Of a DNA stretch of 64,000 bases, positions 8,933 through 16,832 are shown piece after piece. The notes beneath the pieces were generated by a model. That model ran no database searches. It had not been told where the DNA came from and saw only the letters and a program-made list of their open reading frames with translations. Both the position numbers and the translations under genes were made by a program. The number at the start of each line of letters is the position of its first letter. Position 1 is the first letter of the stretch. The DNA comes from Alphaproteobacteria bacterium (lineage in GTDB: Bacteria > Pseudomonadota > Alphaproteobacteria > Rickettsiales > UBA1997). The DNA lies in assembly GCA_021151765.1 (NCBI GenBank), contig JAGKWR010000009.1, positions 1 through 64,000 on the forward strand, read 5' to 3'.

Positions 8933-9889
8933 TTACCATCTAACTACTACAGAGCCCCAAGTTAGTCCACCACCAAGAGCTTCTAACACCACAATATCTC
9001 CACTTTTAATCCGGTTTTGTGAATTGGCAAAATCAAGAGCCAAAGGAATTGATGCGGCAGAAGTATTGGCATGATTTTCAACAGTCATGATAACTTTTTC
9101 CGAATCCAGATCTAGGCGAGTTGCTACGGCATTTAATATTCTTGCGTTAGCTTGGTGTGGAACAAGTAAATCAATGTCTTTTGTAGTCAAACCAGCTTGT
9201 TCAAGAGCTGACAAAACCGACTTCGACATCTTTTCAACAGCATGTTTGAAGACTTCTTTGCCTGACATTTCAATAAAACCAGTCTTCTGATTTGAAGTGC
9301 CGCCGCTAGTTTTTAAAATCGAGTTTAGTGATCCATCAGAATGTAAATTTGAGGCGATTATTCCTCTATCTTCAGTAGTTGCTTGTAAAATAACAGCTCC
9401 AGCGCCATCACCGAAAAGTACACAAGTATTGCGATCAGTCCAATCAACAATACGAGACAAGGTATCTGCACCAATTACCAAAACATTTTTAACTTGGCCA
9501 GATTTGATAAAATTATCAGCAACTGAGATGGCGTAGACAAAGCCAGAGCATACAGCTTGAATATCGAAAGCAAAAGCATGATTTGCGCCAAGTTTAGCTT
9601 GAACAGTTGTTGCAGTTGCAGGGAATGTAAGATCTGGAGTGGTAGTAGCTAAAACAATCATATCGATTTCATTAGCGCTTATACCAGCTTTGGTTAGAGC
9701 ACTTTGTGCGGCTTTAGTTGCGATATCTGAGGTTAATTCATTTTCTGCAGCAATATGTCTTTTTTTGATTCCTGTTCTTTCAACAATCCAAGAATCAGTG
9801 GTTTCAACACTTTTTTCTAAGTCAAAATTAGTAAGAAATTTCTCTGGCAAGTAAGAGCCAGTAGCGATGATTTTGCTATTAATTGCCAT
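8933..9889 (-). CDS. fabH: 3-oxoacyl-[acyl-carrier-protein] synthase III (FabH)
   Basis: 318 residues from ATG 9889; a longer frame would run 83 bases into plsX, whereas MAINSKIIATGSYLPEKFLT is the normal FabH start. The catalytic triad is present: C114 in QAVCSGF, H245 in VPHQANARI, and N275 in ENHANTSAAS. FabH condenses acetyl-CoA with malonyl-ACP to start each fatty acid. Last gene of the conserved rpmF-plsX-fabH operon; 7 bp separate it from plsX. Confidence 0.96.
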   Translation of the reverse strand: MAINSKIIATGSYLPEKFLTNFDLEKSVETTDSWIVERTGIKKRHIAAENELTSDIATKAAQSALTKAGISANEIDMIVLATTTPDLTFPATATTVQAKLGANHAFAFDIQAVCSGFVYAISVADNFIKSGQVKNVLVIGADTLSRIVDWTDRNTCVLFGDGAGAVILQATTEDRGIIASNLHSDGSLNSILKTSGGTSNQKTGFIEMSGKEVFKHAVEKMSKSVLSALEQAGLTTKDIDLLVPHQANARILNAVATRLDLDSEKVIMTVENHANTSAASIPLALDFANSQNRIKSGDIVVLEALGGGLTWGSVVVRW

Positions 9890-9896
9890 GATTAGA

Positions 9897-10946
9897 TTAT
9901 GCTTCTGAAGTGTTATTATCAGTTTTTGAAGATGTTGACTGCAGCTCTTCTGTAATTTGTTCGTTAATTTTGTTTTCAACTAAGGAGATTGCTACTTTGA
10001 TAGCATTAGAAAAACCAATAGCATCTGTACCACCATGGCTTTTTACCACAACACCATTTAGTCCTACTAGCATTGCTCCATTATGTCTGCGGGGGTCAAG
10101 GTTTTTGGTAGATTCTTTAATTGCAAATCCTGCGAAAGCATATCCGATTAGACCAAACAATGAACTTTTGAATCCTTCCTTAACTAGAGATGAAATTAAT
10201 TTAGCAGTGCCTTCGATAGCTTTTAAAGTTATATTTCCGGAAAAACCATCGGTTACAACTACGTCGGTTGTACCTTTTAATATATCGTCACCTTCAACGT
10301 AACCATAAAAGCAGTCTTTCAAGTGTTGATTTTCTCTGATTAGATTTGCGGCACCACGTACAGCTTCAGAACCTTTTAAGTCCTCGGAACCAACATTTAA
10401 GACGCCAATTGAAGGGTTGGCGATTTTTAAAACAACTCTTGCAAAAGCATGACCCATAATTGCAAATTGGTGTAGGACTTCAGAGCCACATTCAACATTT
10501 GCTCCCATATCTAAAAGGACTGTAGCTGTTTTTTTCTGATTAGGAATTGCAGTAACAATCGCTGGACGATCAATGGAAGGAAGTGGACGCAAGACTATTT
10601 TTGCAATAGCCATTAATGCACCAGTATTTCCAGCAGATACAGCAACGTTTGCTTCACCATTTTTAACTGCATTGATGGCAAGTCTCATGCTTGAATTAGT
10701 GCCTTTTCGCAGAGCTATTGACGGTTTTTCATCAGAAGAAATGAATTCCTCAGTATGAACTAATTTGTGATTTTTTTTGAGATTTGGGCAACGTTGGAGT
10801 AGCGGATTAATTTTTGCAGCATCGCCAAATAGCAAGAACTCAACATCTGAGTTTTTATGAGCAATAATCTCTGCTCCATTGATTACAGAAAGAGGGGCGT
10901 TGTCACCCCCCATGCAATCGAGTGCTACTATGTATTTTTTTGACAC
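9897..10946 (-). CDS. plsX: Phosphate acyltransferase PlsX
   Basis: 349 residues beginning SKKYIVALDCMGGDNAPLSV, the family start, with a GTG initiator at 10946. Other conserved blocks are SAGNTGALMA, DMGANVEC, HGGTDAIGFSNAI and the C-terminal helix. PlsX makes acyl-phosphate from acyl-ACP for glycerolipid synthesis. The C-terminal tail after about residue 330 is polar and low complexity. It sits between rpmF and fabH as in most proteobacteria, giving coordinated expression of ribosome and membrane-lipid genes. Confidence 0.96.
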   Translation of the reverse strand: MSKKYIVALDCMGGDNAPLSVINGAEIIAHKNSDVEFLLFGDAAKINPLLQRCPNLKKNHKLVHTEEFISSDEKPSIALRKGTNSSMRLAINAVKNGEANVAVSAGNTGALMAIAKIVLRPLPSIDRPAIVTAIPNQKKTATVLLDMGANVECGSEVLHQFAIMGHAFARVVLKIANPSIGVLNVGSEDLKGSEAVRGAANLIRENQHLKDCFYGYVEGDDILKGTTDVVVTDGFSGNITLKAIEGTAKLISSLVKEGFKSSLFGLIGYAFAGFAIKESTKNLDPRRHNGAMLVGLNGVVVKSHGGTDAIGFSNAIKVAISLVENKINEQITEELQSTSSKTDNNTSEA

Positions 10947-10964
10947 TGCTACAATTGCGTTGGA

Positions 10965-11171
10965 TTATTCTTCCGAAGCAGCTTCTTTCTGTTTCTTTTT
11001 AATAATTTCTCTTCCGTTGTAGAATCCATCAAGAGAAATATGGTGTGGAAGTTTGTACTCGCCGGTTGTTTTATCAGTAAGAACGTTAGCAACTTCTAGA
11101 GCATAAGAGCCATTGCTGCCTCTTCTCATGTTACGTTTTGATTTAGATGTCTTTCTTTTAGGAACTGCCAT
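10965..11171 (-). CDS. rpmF: 50S ribosomal protein L32
   Basis: 68 residues starting MAVPKRKTSKSKRNMRRG, the L32 hallmark, then a conserved HHISLDGFYNGREII segment in place of the zinc-binding Cys pairs seen in some other lineages (no Cys here). Promoter-proximal gene of the operon with plsX and fabH. The 200 bp upstream of it, shared with the divergent bamE, contain no gene. Confidence 0.96.
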   Translation of the reverse strand: MAVPKRKTSKSKRNMRRGSNGSYALEVANVLTDKTTGEYKLPHHISLDGFYNGREIIKKKQKEAASEE

Positions 11172-11370
11172 AGGAGTGACCGAATGTTTAGTTTATTAAT
11201 TAAAGTTTTTGGATTTTGATTCGAATTAGAATAGTGGTGCCTAAATTTGATTAGTGACTTAACTCAAGTCGTCTTCGAAATGTTGGCTTGAATATAGAAA
11301 GCCGTTTCGTAAAATCAAAGAGAAATTTTCTTCTAAAATTTGTTTAACTTTTCTAAAAAAAAATTGCTCG

Positions 11371-11802
11371 ATGACCAAGATTTTATTTATCATTTTTACC
11401 ATGATTTTTCTAACTTCATGTATGCAAAATCAACAAAAACATGGTTATGTTTTTGATTTGTCAGATTATCAAATGCTGCAACAAGGTGTTACAACAAAAG
11501 AAAATGTTTTAAAATTTATGGGATCTCCAACTATTATTTCAAATTTGATGGATGAATCTTGGATCTATTATTCTGAAGATGTTGAGAACTTTTTGTTCTT
11601 TATTCCAGATACAAAAGAGAGAATGATAATTAGTTTAAAATTTGATAATAGAGGCATCTTAAATTCTTTGGAAAAATTTGATTTATCAGATGAAAGCAAA
11701 AATTTGTCTTTTAGTTCAAAATATACAGAAGTTGAAAGTAATAAAATCGGTTTCTTTAAATCAATATTTAGCAATGTTGGACAAGTTAGAGCAGCTCAGT
11801 AA
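11371..11802 (+). CDS. bamE: Outer membrane protein assembly factor BamE (SmpA/OmlA family)
   Basis: 143 residues. Lipoprotein signal with lipobox LTSC (Cys about residue 17) followed by the SmpA/OmlA fold: GYVFDLSDYQMLQQGVTTKE, VLKFMGSPTIIS, and a DESWIYYSE strand. The GVTTKENVLKFMGSPT segment is the family signature. BamE is a small lipoprotein of the beta-barrel assembly machine. It is divergent from rpmF, as bamE often is in alphaproteobacteria, and its 3' end overlaps a second lipoprotein gene by 29 bp in another frame. Confidence 0.87.
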   Translation: MTKILFIIFTMIFLTSCMQNQQKHGYVFDLSDYQMLQQGVTTKENVLKFMGSPTIISNLMDESWIYYSEDVENFLFFIPDTKERMIISLKFDNRGILNSLEKFDLSDESKNLSFSSKYTEVESNKIGFFKSIFSNVGQVRAAQ

Positions 11803-12115
11803 AAAACTTTTAATTATTTTTCTTGCAGCAACTTCGAGCTGTGGGCCGAAATATCCAGACACTAATACTGAGATTGTATGTCCCAGCGGTTCTGCGATGT
11901 TGATTAAGTTCATTCGCGCGAAAGATCTTCGCGCTGCAATTAATGAAAGCTATAAAAGAAAAAAGTTAGAGAAAACTTCTGAAAATTTCACTGTTGTAAG
12001 ATTGCCAGACAAAAGATCTTTTTCTTTGAAGATGTCTCCTGAATATGCAGCTAGCTGTGAGTTGCGTGAAACTAAAATTGGTGAAGTAGAGAATGACTAC
12101 ATTCACCACTTTTAG
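11774..12115 (+). CDS. Small predicted lipoprotein, function unknown
   Basis: 113 residues from ATG 11774. The frame stays open upstream to 11678, but starting at 11774 gives a proper lipoprotein signal: KKLLIIFLAATSSC with Cys at about residue 24. The mature part begins with GPKYPDT and has two further Cys (CPSGSA and SCELRE). I do not recognise a family. It overlaps bamE by 29 bp and is probably translated from the same mRNA, which suggests an envelope role. It converges on lpxC with a 2 bp gap. Confidence 0.6.
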   Translation: MLDKLEQLSKKLLIIFLAATSSCGPKYPDTNTEIVCPSGSAMLIKFIRAKDLRAAINESYKRKKLEKTSENFTVVRLPDKRSFSLKMSPEYAASCELRETKIGEVENDYIHHF

Positions 12116-12117
12116 CT

Positions 12118-12981
12118 TTAGATTAATCTCCAAGCAGTTTCGTCACTTAATAATTTATGCAGCATTTTGTTGTTAATGCCATGTCCGGTTTTAACACCTT
12201 TAAATTGTCCGGAAATGTAATAGCCAGCAAGGTAGATGTCGCCTATGAAATCGAGAGTTTTATGTCTAACAAATTCATTCTCGTAACGTAATCCGCCTTC
12301 ATTAACGATTCCGTTTTCTCCAACCAAAATTGCATTTTTAAGAGATCCACCTTTAGCTAAACCCATTTTGTGAAGCTGCTCAATTTCGTGTTGGAATCCG
12401 AAGGTTCTAGCTCTTGCCAAATCATTTTTAAAAGACGCAAAAGTAGTTTGATAATCAAAACTTTGTTTTTGGATGTGCTTATGATTGAAGTCGATATCAA
12501 GACTAATTGAGAATTCATTAGCAGGAGAAACCTCAATCATTTTACCGTCTTCTTCTTCAATTTTTACAGTTTTTAGTACTTCAATTACGTGTCGTGCTTT
12601 TTCCTGAACATTAATTCCAGCGCATTCGAGCAAAAAAACGAATGGTTCAGAACTGCCATCCATAATTGGAACCTCAGGAGCATCAATATCGATATATAAG
12701 TTATCGATGCCACAACCCCAAATTGCCGCCATTAAATGTTCGATTGTTGAAACTTTGGTGCCAAATTCATTGGAAATGGTTGTTCCCAGATTCGTTGTAA
12801 CAACATTTTTGTAATGAGCTCTGACATTTGCTTTTGTTGCTTCAACGTCAGTTCTGCGGAAAACTATTCCAGTATCGCAAGGGGCAGGATGAAGAGTAAT
12901 TGTAGTGTCGACTCCAGAGTGTAATCCGACACCATTGCAACTGATTTTGCTATTAATAGTTTTTTGAGAGGAAATGAACAT
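12118..12981 (-). CDS. lpxC: UDP-3-O-acyl-N-acetylglucosamine deacetylase (LpxC)
   Basis: 287 residues. Starts QKTINSKISCNGVGLHSG as LpxC does. Zinc-site blocks are visible: STIEHLMAA (H82) and the C-terminal RHKTLDFIGD with His and Asp ligands, then YISGQFKGVKTGHGINN with the catalytic His. LpxC carries out the committed step of lipid A synthesis. With lpxK and lpxL it shows that this organism makes lipid A. It is a single-gene unit here rather than at the end of a dcw cluster. Confidence 0.96.
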   Translation of the reverse strand: MFISSQKTINSKISCNGVGLHSGVDTTITLHPAPCDTGIVFRRTDVEATKANVRAHYKNVVTTNLGTTISNEFGTKVSTIEHLMAAIWGCGIDNLYIDIDAPEVPIMDGSSEPFVFLLECAGINVQEKARHVIEVLKTVKIEEEDGKMIEVSPANEFSISLDIDFNHKHIQKQSFDYQTTFASFKNDLARARTFGFQHEIEQLHKMGLAKGGSLKNAILVGENGIVNEGGLRYENEFVRHKTLDFIGDIYLAGYYISGQFKGVKTGHGINNKMLHKLLSDETAWRLI

Positions 12982-13053
12982 TTTTTTGTAAATTTTATTG
13001 TAATTGCATCAGCAATATCAGATTAGCAAACCAATATTTCAAAGAGATTTTTG

Positions 13054-13746
13054 TTACAAAAAGTTACTGATTTTACTTGGGCTCCAAGGAAATTTTGCAG
13101 AAGTCTTTTTCTTAATGATAACTGTTTTGCAGATTAAATCGTAAGCTGTGGTTTTGCGTTTCGTGAAACTTTGAATTTGTCCCCAAAGCACAAATAATAA
13201 ACCGAAAAAAACGTTGGCAGTTGAAAAAGTAACTGCTTGGAAAAAAGTTAGGTTATTTCCAAGCTGAAAAGAAATTATGTAAAAAATATAGATGAACGGC
13301 AACACGGACAAAAAATAATGCATTAGTCCTAAGTTAAAACTCATTGGATCACCATTTTCTTTTTGAATTGTGATTTTCATCAAACGTTTACCAATTGTTG
13401 CCTGCCAAGATGAACAATTGAGAAGAGCATGATAAAGTGCACCCAGGAAGACAACAGCCGAATAAAACAACAACATAATGATAAAAATTCGATGATGAAC
13501 TACGAAACTAATGTGTTCAGGGTTATTTTTGACAAATTCAGTTCCGAAATGATCACGAAACTCTAACAAGAATTTTTGCAACATTGAGTTGATAAAAAGT
13601 AATCCGACAATTTGTGTAAAAACTATGCGTAAAAACAAAACTATCGAAGCGTCGATCATAGCGGCAAAGCCACGAGTGAAAGTTGTGGCATAGATTTGTT
13701 CAGAGTTATTTTGTGAGTTGGAAGTAAAAAATTTTTCAATGTTCAT
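13054..13746 (-). CDS. RDD-family integral membrane protein
   Basis: 230 residues. Starts like RDD proteins with ATTFTRGFAAMIDASIVLFLR (R..A.xxD pattern at the first transmembrane helix), then at least two or three further helices (FIIMLLFYSAVVFLGALYHAL; SVLPFIYIFYIISF; NVFFGLLFVLWG) and the TIGKRLMKITI loop common to the family. RDD members are linked to ion transport or membrane stress, but the role here is unknown. It overlaps thiL by 11 bp, so it is the last gene of the bufferin-like operon. Confidence 0.72.
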   Translation of the reverse strand: MNIEKFFTSNSQNNSEQIYATTFTRGFAAMIDASIVLFLRIVFTQIVGLLFINSMLQKFLLEFRDHFGTEFVKNNPEHISFVVHHRIFIIMLLFYSAVVFLGALYHALLNCSSWQATIGKRLMKITIQKENGDPMSFNLGLMHYFLSVLPFIYIFYIISFQLGNNLTFFQAVTFSTANVFFGLLFVLWGQIQSFTKRKTTAYDLICKTVIIKKKTSAKFPWSPSKISNFL

Positions 13747-14743
13747 AGCCAGTTTTTTTAATTTTTATTTTACGATTTTCTGCGTCGATTACGGCAGCTC
13801 TGTAGTTCTTAGTGTTGGTTTTTTGGAAACTACCAATGCAAGTTAAATCAAGTTTCAAATCTTGTGATAATTGTAGAATCTTTTTCTGATCTTTTGGTTT
13901 AACTGCGAAAATTAATTCGTAATCTTCACCTCCGGAAATCAGATCTTCAATTGTGATTTGAGGGTTTTTTTGCAAGAAATTTTGACTAGCAGAGGACAGT
14001 GGAATTTTTGATAACTCAATAATTGCTGAAATTTTAGAAGATCGACAAATTTGGTTGATATCAGCAAGTAAGCCATCCGAGACGTCAGTCGCACAGTTAG
14101 ATAAGTTTTGCGCGACTAGTTTTTCTCCAAGTTGAACTCTAGGTTGAGGAAAAAAATGTCTTTTTTCTAAAAAGTTTTGAAATTTTTTAGAAATTTTAGT
14201 GATCTGTTTCCGATTTGGATTTTGTTCAATTCCAGATAGTAATCTGTAAATGTAAGCATCACCAATAGTTGCGGAAACAAAAATCAAATCACCATCCTTA
14301 GCATTGCAACGTTTAAGGTTTTTACCTTTTTTAGCTTTGCCGAGAATAGTTAAGGAAAATGTCAAATTGCTTGATTTTACTGTATCTCCACCGATCAAAC
14401 ACAATGAAAATTCTTCCTGAGTTTTTTTTAAACCACGGGTGAAATCACTTAAAAATTTGGTATCAGTAACGCCATTTTTGCAAAATCCCAACATGTAATA
14501 AAGAGGTGTTGCACCTGAAGAAGCAAGGTCGGAGATGTTGCTACGCAATAGTTTTGAAGCGATTCTAAAACCACCATCTGTTGTTGAAAAATGCACATCC
14601 TGAGTCATCAAATCTTTACTGATTACTAGCTCTTCGCTGATATCTAAACTAACAATCGCGGCATCATCAGCAAGGTTTTGCGAGGCTTGGCAGTTTTTCG
14701 TCAAGGGTTTGAAGTATTTATCAATCAAATCGAATTCTTTCAT
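13736..14743 (-). CDS. thiL: Thiamine-monophosphate kinase (ThiL)
   Basis: 335 residues, PurM-like ATPase fold. Conserved blocks: DDAAIVSLD, ISKDLMTQDVHF, SDLASSGATPLYYMLGF, LIGGDTVKSS, TDVSDGLLADI and SGGEDYELIFAV. ThiL phosphorylates thiamine monophosphate to the active cofactor. No other thi gene is near. It starts inside the stop of the DUF2063 gene (ATGA overlap) and overlaps the RDD gene, so it is co-transcribed with the bufferin-like genes; whether this has meaning or is just packing is not known. Confidence 0.93.
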   Translation of the reverse strand: MKEFDLIDKYFKPLTKNCQASQNLADDAAIVSLDISEELVISKDLMTQDVHFSTTDGGFRIASKLLRSNISDLASSGATPLYYMLGFCKNGVTDTKFLSDFTRGLKKTQEEFSLCLIGGDTVKSSNLTFSLTILGKAKKGKNLKRCNAKDGDLIFVSATIGDAYIYRLLSGIEQNPNRKQITKISKKFQNFLEKRHFFPQPRVQLGEKLVAQNLSNCATDVSDGLLADINQICRSSKISAIIELSKIPLSSASQNFLQKNPQITIEDLISGGEDYELIFAVKPKDQKKILQLSQDLKLDLTCIGSFQKTNTKNYRAAVIDAENRKIKIKKTGYEH

Positions 14744-15498
14744 AAAGCGAATTTTGTAATCAAGCCGTTGGAAATAAAGAAATTTAACAAAGCGCCAATG
14801 TCAATTTCACGGTTTTCATTTTTCTTTTTGGAACTTTGACGATCGCTGTAATCGCACAAATTTTGATAAATTTTATAAAGTGGTAATTTTTGAGCAACTA
14901 ATTCGGCAAATTTGAATTGTTCTGCACTCAAATTAAAGATTTGGTTACGATGAATGATTACTTGTTGTGGCTGTGTTTTTTTAATCTTTTTTTCTTGTTG
15001 CCAAATTGAGTAAATTGGAAACTCGGAATTAAATAAAACTGCTGTTTTTGAAAGGCTGAAAATAATTTTTTCGAAATTGGCTAAATCTATTTTTTGCAAT
15101 TCGGTTATTTCAATTTTTTCATTATCTTGCGATGCGAAATAAGATTGATGAAAAAATAATTCTAACTGAGCTAGATCATGCAAATATGAAGGCTTTAGAG
15201 GTTTTGTAAATTCAGGAAATTCTTGTCCAAAATTATTTAAATCTCCGCTTTTGGAAGGAAAAGCATGACAAAATTGGTGCGCCACTTTTTCAAATTTTTT
15301 CTCTCCAATAATTTTTTTAGTGATCGGATAAGTTGATAATAAAACAGCTAAAAAATTTCCGAAAACATTATTGCGATAAATGTTTAGACGAGCCAAAGCT
15401 TCGGTTTTGCCATAATTTGTAGCGCTGATTATTTTTTGCTGTTTTTTATCAAAAAGATGCTGAGCAAAATTATTTTGCAATTGCTGAAGATTAGACAT
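14740..15498 (-). CDS. bufC: DUF2063 protein, bufferin-type partner (BufC/HvfC-like)
   Basis: 252 residues from ATG 15498 (MSNLQQLQNNFAQHLF); the longer frame would reach 83 bases into the DUF692 gene. The N-terminal DUF2063 domain is clear: RLNIYRNNVFGNFLAVLLSTYP, then VAHQFCHAFPSKSGDLNNFG and a LHDLAQLELFFHQSYFA helix. The C-terminal 100 residues resemble a winged-helix-like module (FAELVAQKLPLYKIYQNLCD). Such proteins form a complex with DUF692 enzymes and help recognise the precursor peptide. It overlaps the DUF692 gene by 8 bp. Confidence 0.85.
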   Translation of the reverse strand: MSNLQQLQNNFAQHLFDKKQQKIISATNYGKTEALARLNIYRNNVFGNFLAVLLSTYPITKKIIGEKKFEKVAHQFCHAFPSKSGDLNNFGQEFPEFTKPLKPSYLHDLAQLELFFHQSYFASQDNEKIEITELQKIDLANFEKIIFSLSKTAVLFNSEFPIYSIWQQEKKIKKTQPQQVIIHRNQIFNLSAEQFKFAELVAQKLPLYKIYQNLCDYSDRQSSKKKNENREIDIGALLNFFISNGLITKFAL

Positions 15499-16360
15499 TT
15501 TGCAAAATCCTCTCTGCTTTTTTAGCTTCGTTGAGTAAAATTTTGAACTCAGGAAAATCTTGATCCCATTCAATTAAAGAAGGTGCTTTTCCAAAATGCT
15601 GAAGCGCTTTTTTATATATTTCCCAAACTTCGTCACGCACCAAATTATTGTGAGTATCAATCAATATTTCTTGATAATTTTTACCATCAAAAATTTGTGA
15701 AACAGAATGACCAGCAAGGTGAATTTCATAAACAATTGCTGGGTTTATTTTCTCAATGTAATCCGTGCTTTTGAACTGTTGGCAGTTTTTTGAGCTTACG
15801 AAAATATTATTCACATCTAATAAAAGTCCGCAGCCAGTTTTTTTGGCAATCTGATTTATAAAATCGGCTTCTTCCATTTCTTGGGTGGCAAATGCTAAAT
15901 AAGACGAAGGGTTTTCAACTAAAATCTGACGTTTCAGAAAATTTTGCATGAGATCAATGTTATCGCAAATCGCTGTTAAAGATTCTTTTGTATAACACAG
16001 TGGTAGTAAATCATTTAGGTGCTGATTACCTATTTTACCCCAAGAAATGTGATCAGAAATCAAGAATGGCTGTACTTGATCAACTAAAATTTTTAGTTTT
16101 TTTAAATGAAGTGAGTCTATCTTCTGTGCCGAACCAAGCGAGTTTCCTACGCAGTGCAGGCTTATGGGAAAGTTAGAACGGATTTTGAGTAAGTCTTGAA
16201 CTAAGTGGCTATTGTCAGCGTAGTAATTTTCGGAGTGAACTTCAAACCAACCGATTTTTTTAGAGATTTGTTCAGGGTTTTTGATGATGTGAGAAATATA
16301 TGGTGATCGAAGCCCAACTCCAACTAAATTGGTCGGAGTTGGAACTTTTTTAAAACTCAT
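15491..16360 (-). CDS. bufB: DUF692 metalloenzyme, bufferin/methanobactin-type maturase (BufB/HvfB-like)
   Basis: 289 residues from ATG 16360; an adjacent in-frame GTG at 16363 is an alternative. TIM-barrel DUF692 family: VGVGLRSPYISHI, WFEVHSENYY, SLHCVGNSLGS, LISDHISWG, ILVENPSSYLAF, LLDVNNIFVSSKN, EIHLAGHS and LIEWDQDFP, which supply the His, Asp, Asn and Glu positions that hold the iron centre in MbnB and TglH. Known relatives turn Cys residues of a precursor into copper-binding thiooxazole or oxazolone-type groups. The precursor candidate lies 9 bp upstream and the DUF2063 partner overlaps downstream. Confidence 0.88.
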   Translation of the reverse strand: MSFKKVPTPTNLVGVGLRSPYISHIIKNPEQISKKIGWFEVHSENYYADNSHLVQDLLKIRSNFPISLHCVGNSLGSAQKIDSLHLKKLKILVDQVQPFLISDHISWGKIGNQHLNDLLPLCYTKESLTAICDNIDLMQNFLKRQILVENPSSYLAFATQEMEEADFINQIAKKTGCGLLLDVNNIFVSSKNCQQFKSTDYIEKINPAIVYEIHLAGHSVSQIFDGKNYQEILIDTHNNLVRDEVWEIYKKALQHFGKAPSLIEWDQDFPEFKILLNEAKKAERILQNV

Positions 16361-16369
16361 CACTGAAAA

Positions 16370-16678
16370 TTAGTTTTTCTTTTCTTCAGTTTTAGTTTCA
16401 GCTTTAGCTTCAGTTTTCACTTCAGCTTTTTTGTGTTTTTTGTGTTTTTTTCCTTCTTTTTTAACTTCTTTTTTAGCTTCTTCAGATTTTGTTACTTTAG
16501 CTTCTTCTTTTTTAGCAGCTGAGCATTTGTGAGCTTCGTCTTTTTTAACAGCAGCAGCACAACCATTTTGAGCACCACAAGCGTGTGATTCTTTTTTTGC
16601 ACCAAAGCTAGAACAAGAAGCAACAAGGCTCAAAGTTGCAATACCAGCGGCAACTGATTGTAAGAATTTTTTATTCAT
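16370..16678 (-). CDS. bufA: Candidate bufferin-like precursor: short Cys-containing, Lys/Glu-rich exported protein
   Basis: 102 residues. The N-terminal signal (MNKKFLQSVAAGIATLSLVASC) ends in a lipobox LVASC with Cys22, so it may be a lipoprotein. The Cys core follows: SHACGAQNGC (C34, C40) and AHKCSA (C52). From residue 55 to the end it is almost only Lys, Glu, Ala, His and Thr, including KKHKKHKK. The position directly before DUF692 and DUF2063 genes, the signal peptide and the few spaced Cys match bufferin precursors, whose Cys are modified by the DUF692 enzyme and bind copper. Assignment rests mainly on context; the Cys pattern is not a clear match to a named precursor family that I can verify. 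Confidence 0.7.
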   Translation of the reverse strand: MNKKFLQSVAAGIATLSLVASCSSFGAKKESHACGAQNGCAAAVKKDEAHKCSAAKKEEAKVTKSEEAKKEVKKEGKKHKKHKKAEVKTEAKAETKTEEKKN

Positions 16679-16746
16679 ATTTTTTACCAGATTTTTTATT
16701 GAGAGAGATCAGTTTGAAATGCGGTGATTGTTAGGCGTAAATTATG

Positions 16747-16772
16747 CGACAATTTTGACTTGTCAATTGTCG
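16747..16772. promoter_or_regulatory. Palindrome between bufA and kbl, possible operator
   Basis: CGACAATTTTGAC and GTCAATTGTCG form a near-perfect inverted repeat (11 bp paired, two unpaired T on the left arm, TT loop) with no T-run after it, so it is not an ordinary terminator. It lies 69 bp upstream of bufA and 60 bp upstream of kbl, which are divergent. The minus strand also carries a TTGACA within it. An operator or promoter element for one or both genes is inferred. Confidence 0.4.
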
Positions 16773-16832
16773 GAGTCGGATTTTAATGAAGAGGTGCCTT
16801 TAGTTTTCAAACGATTAATTAATCAAATTAAA

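Noticed and set aside
9910..10302. Plus-strand 130-codon frame opposite plsX
   Set aside because: Shadow of plsX, with no recognisable domain or start signals.
16728..16832. N-terminal extension of kbl from a TTG at 16728
   Set aside because: It would cover the palindrome and promoter region and adds 35 residues that no Kbl protein has.
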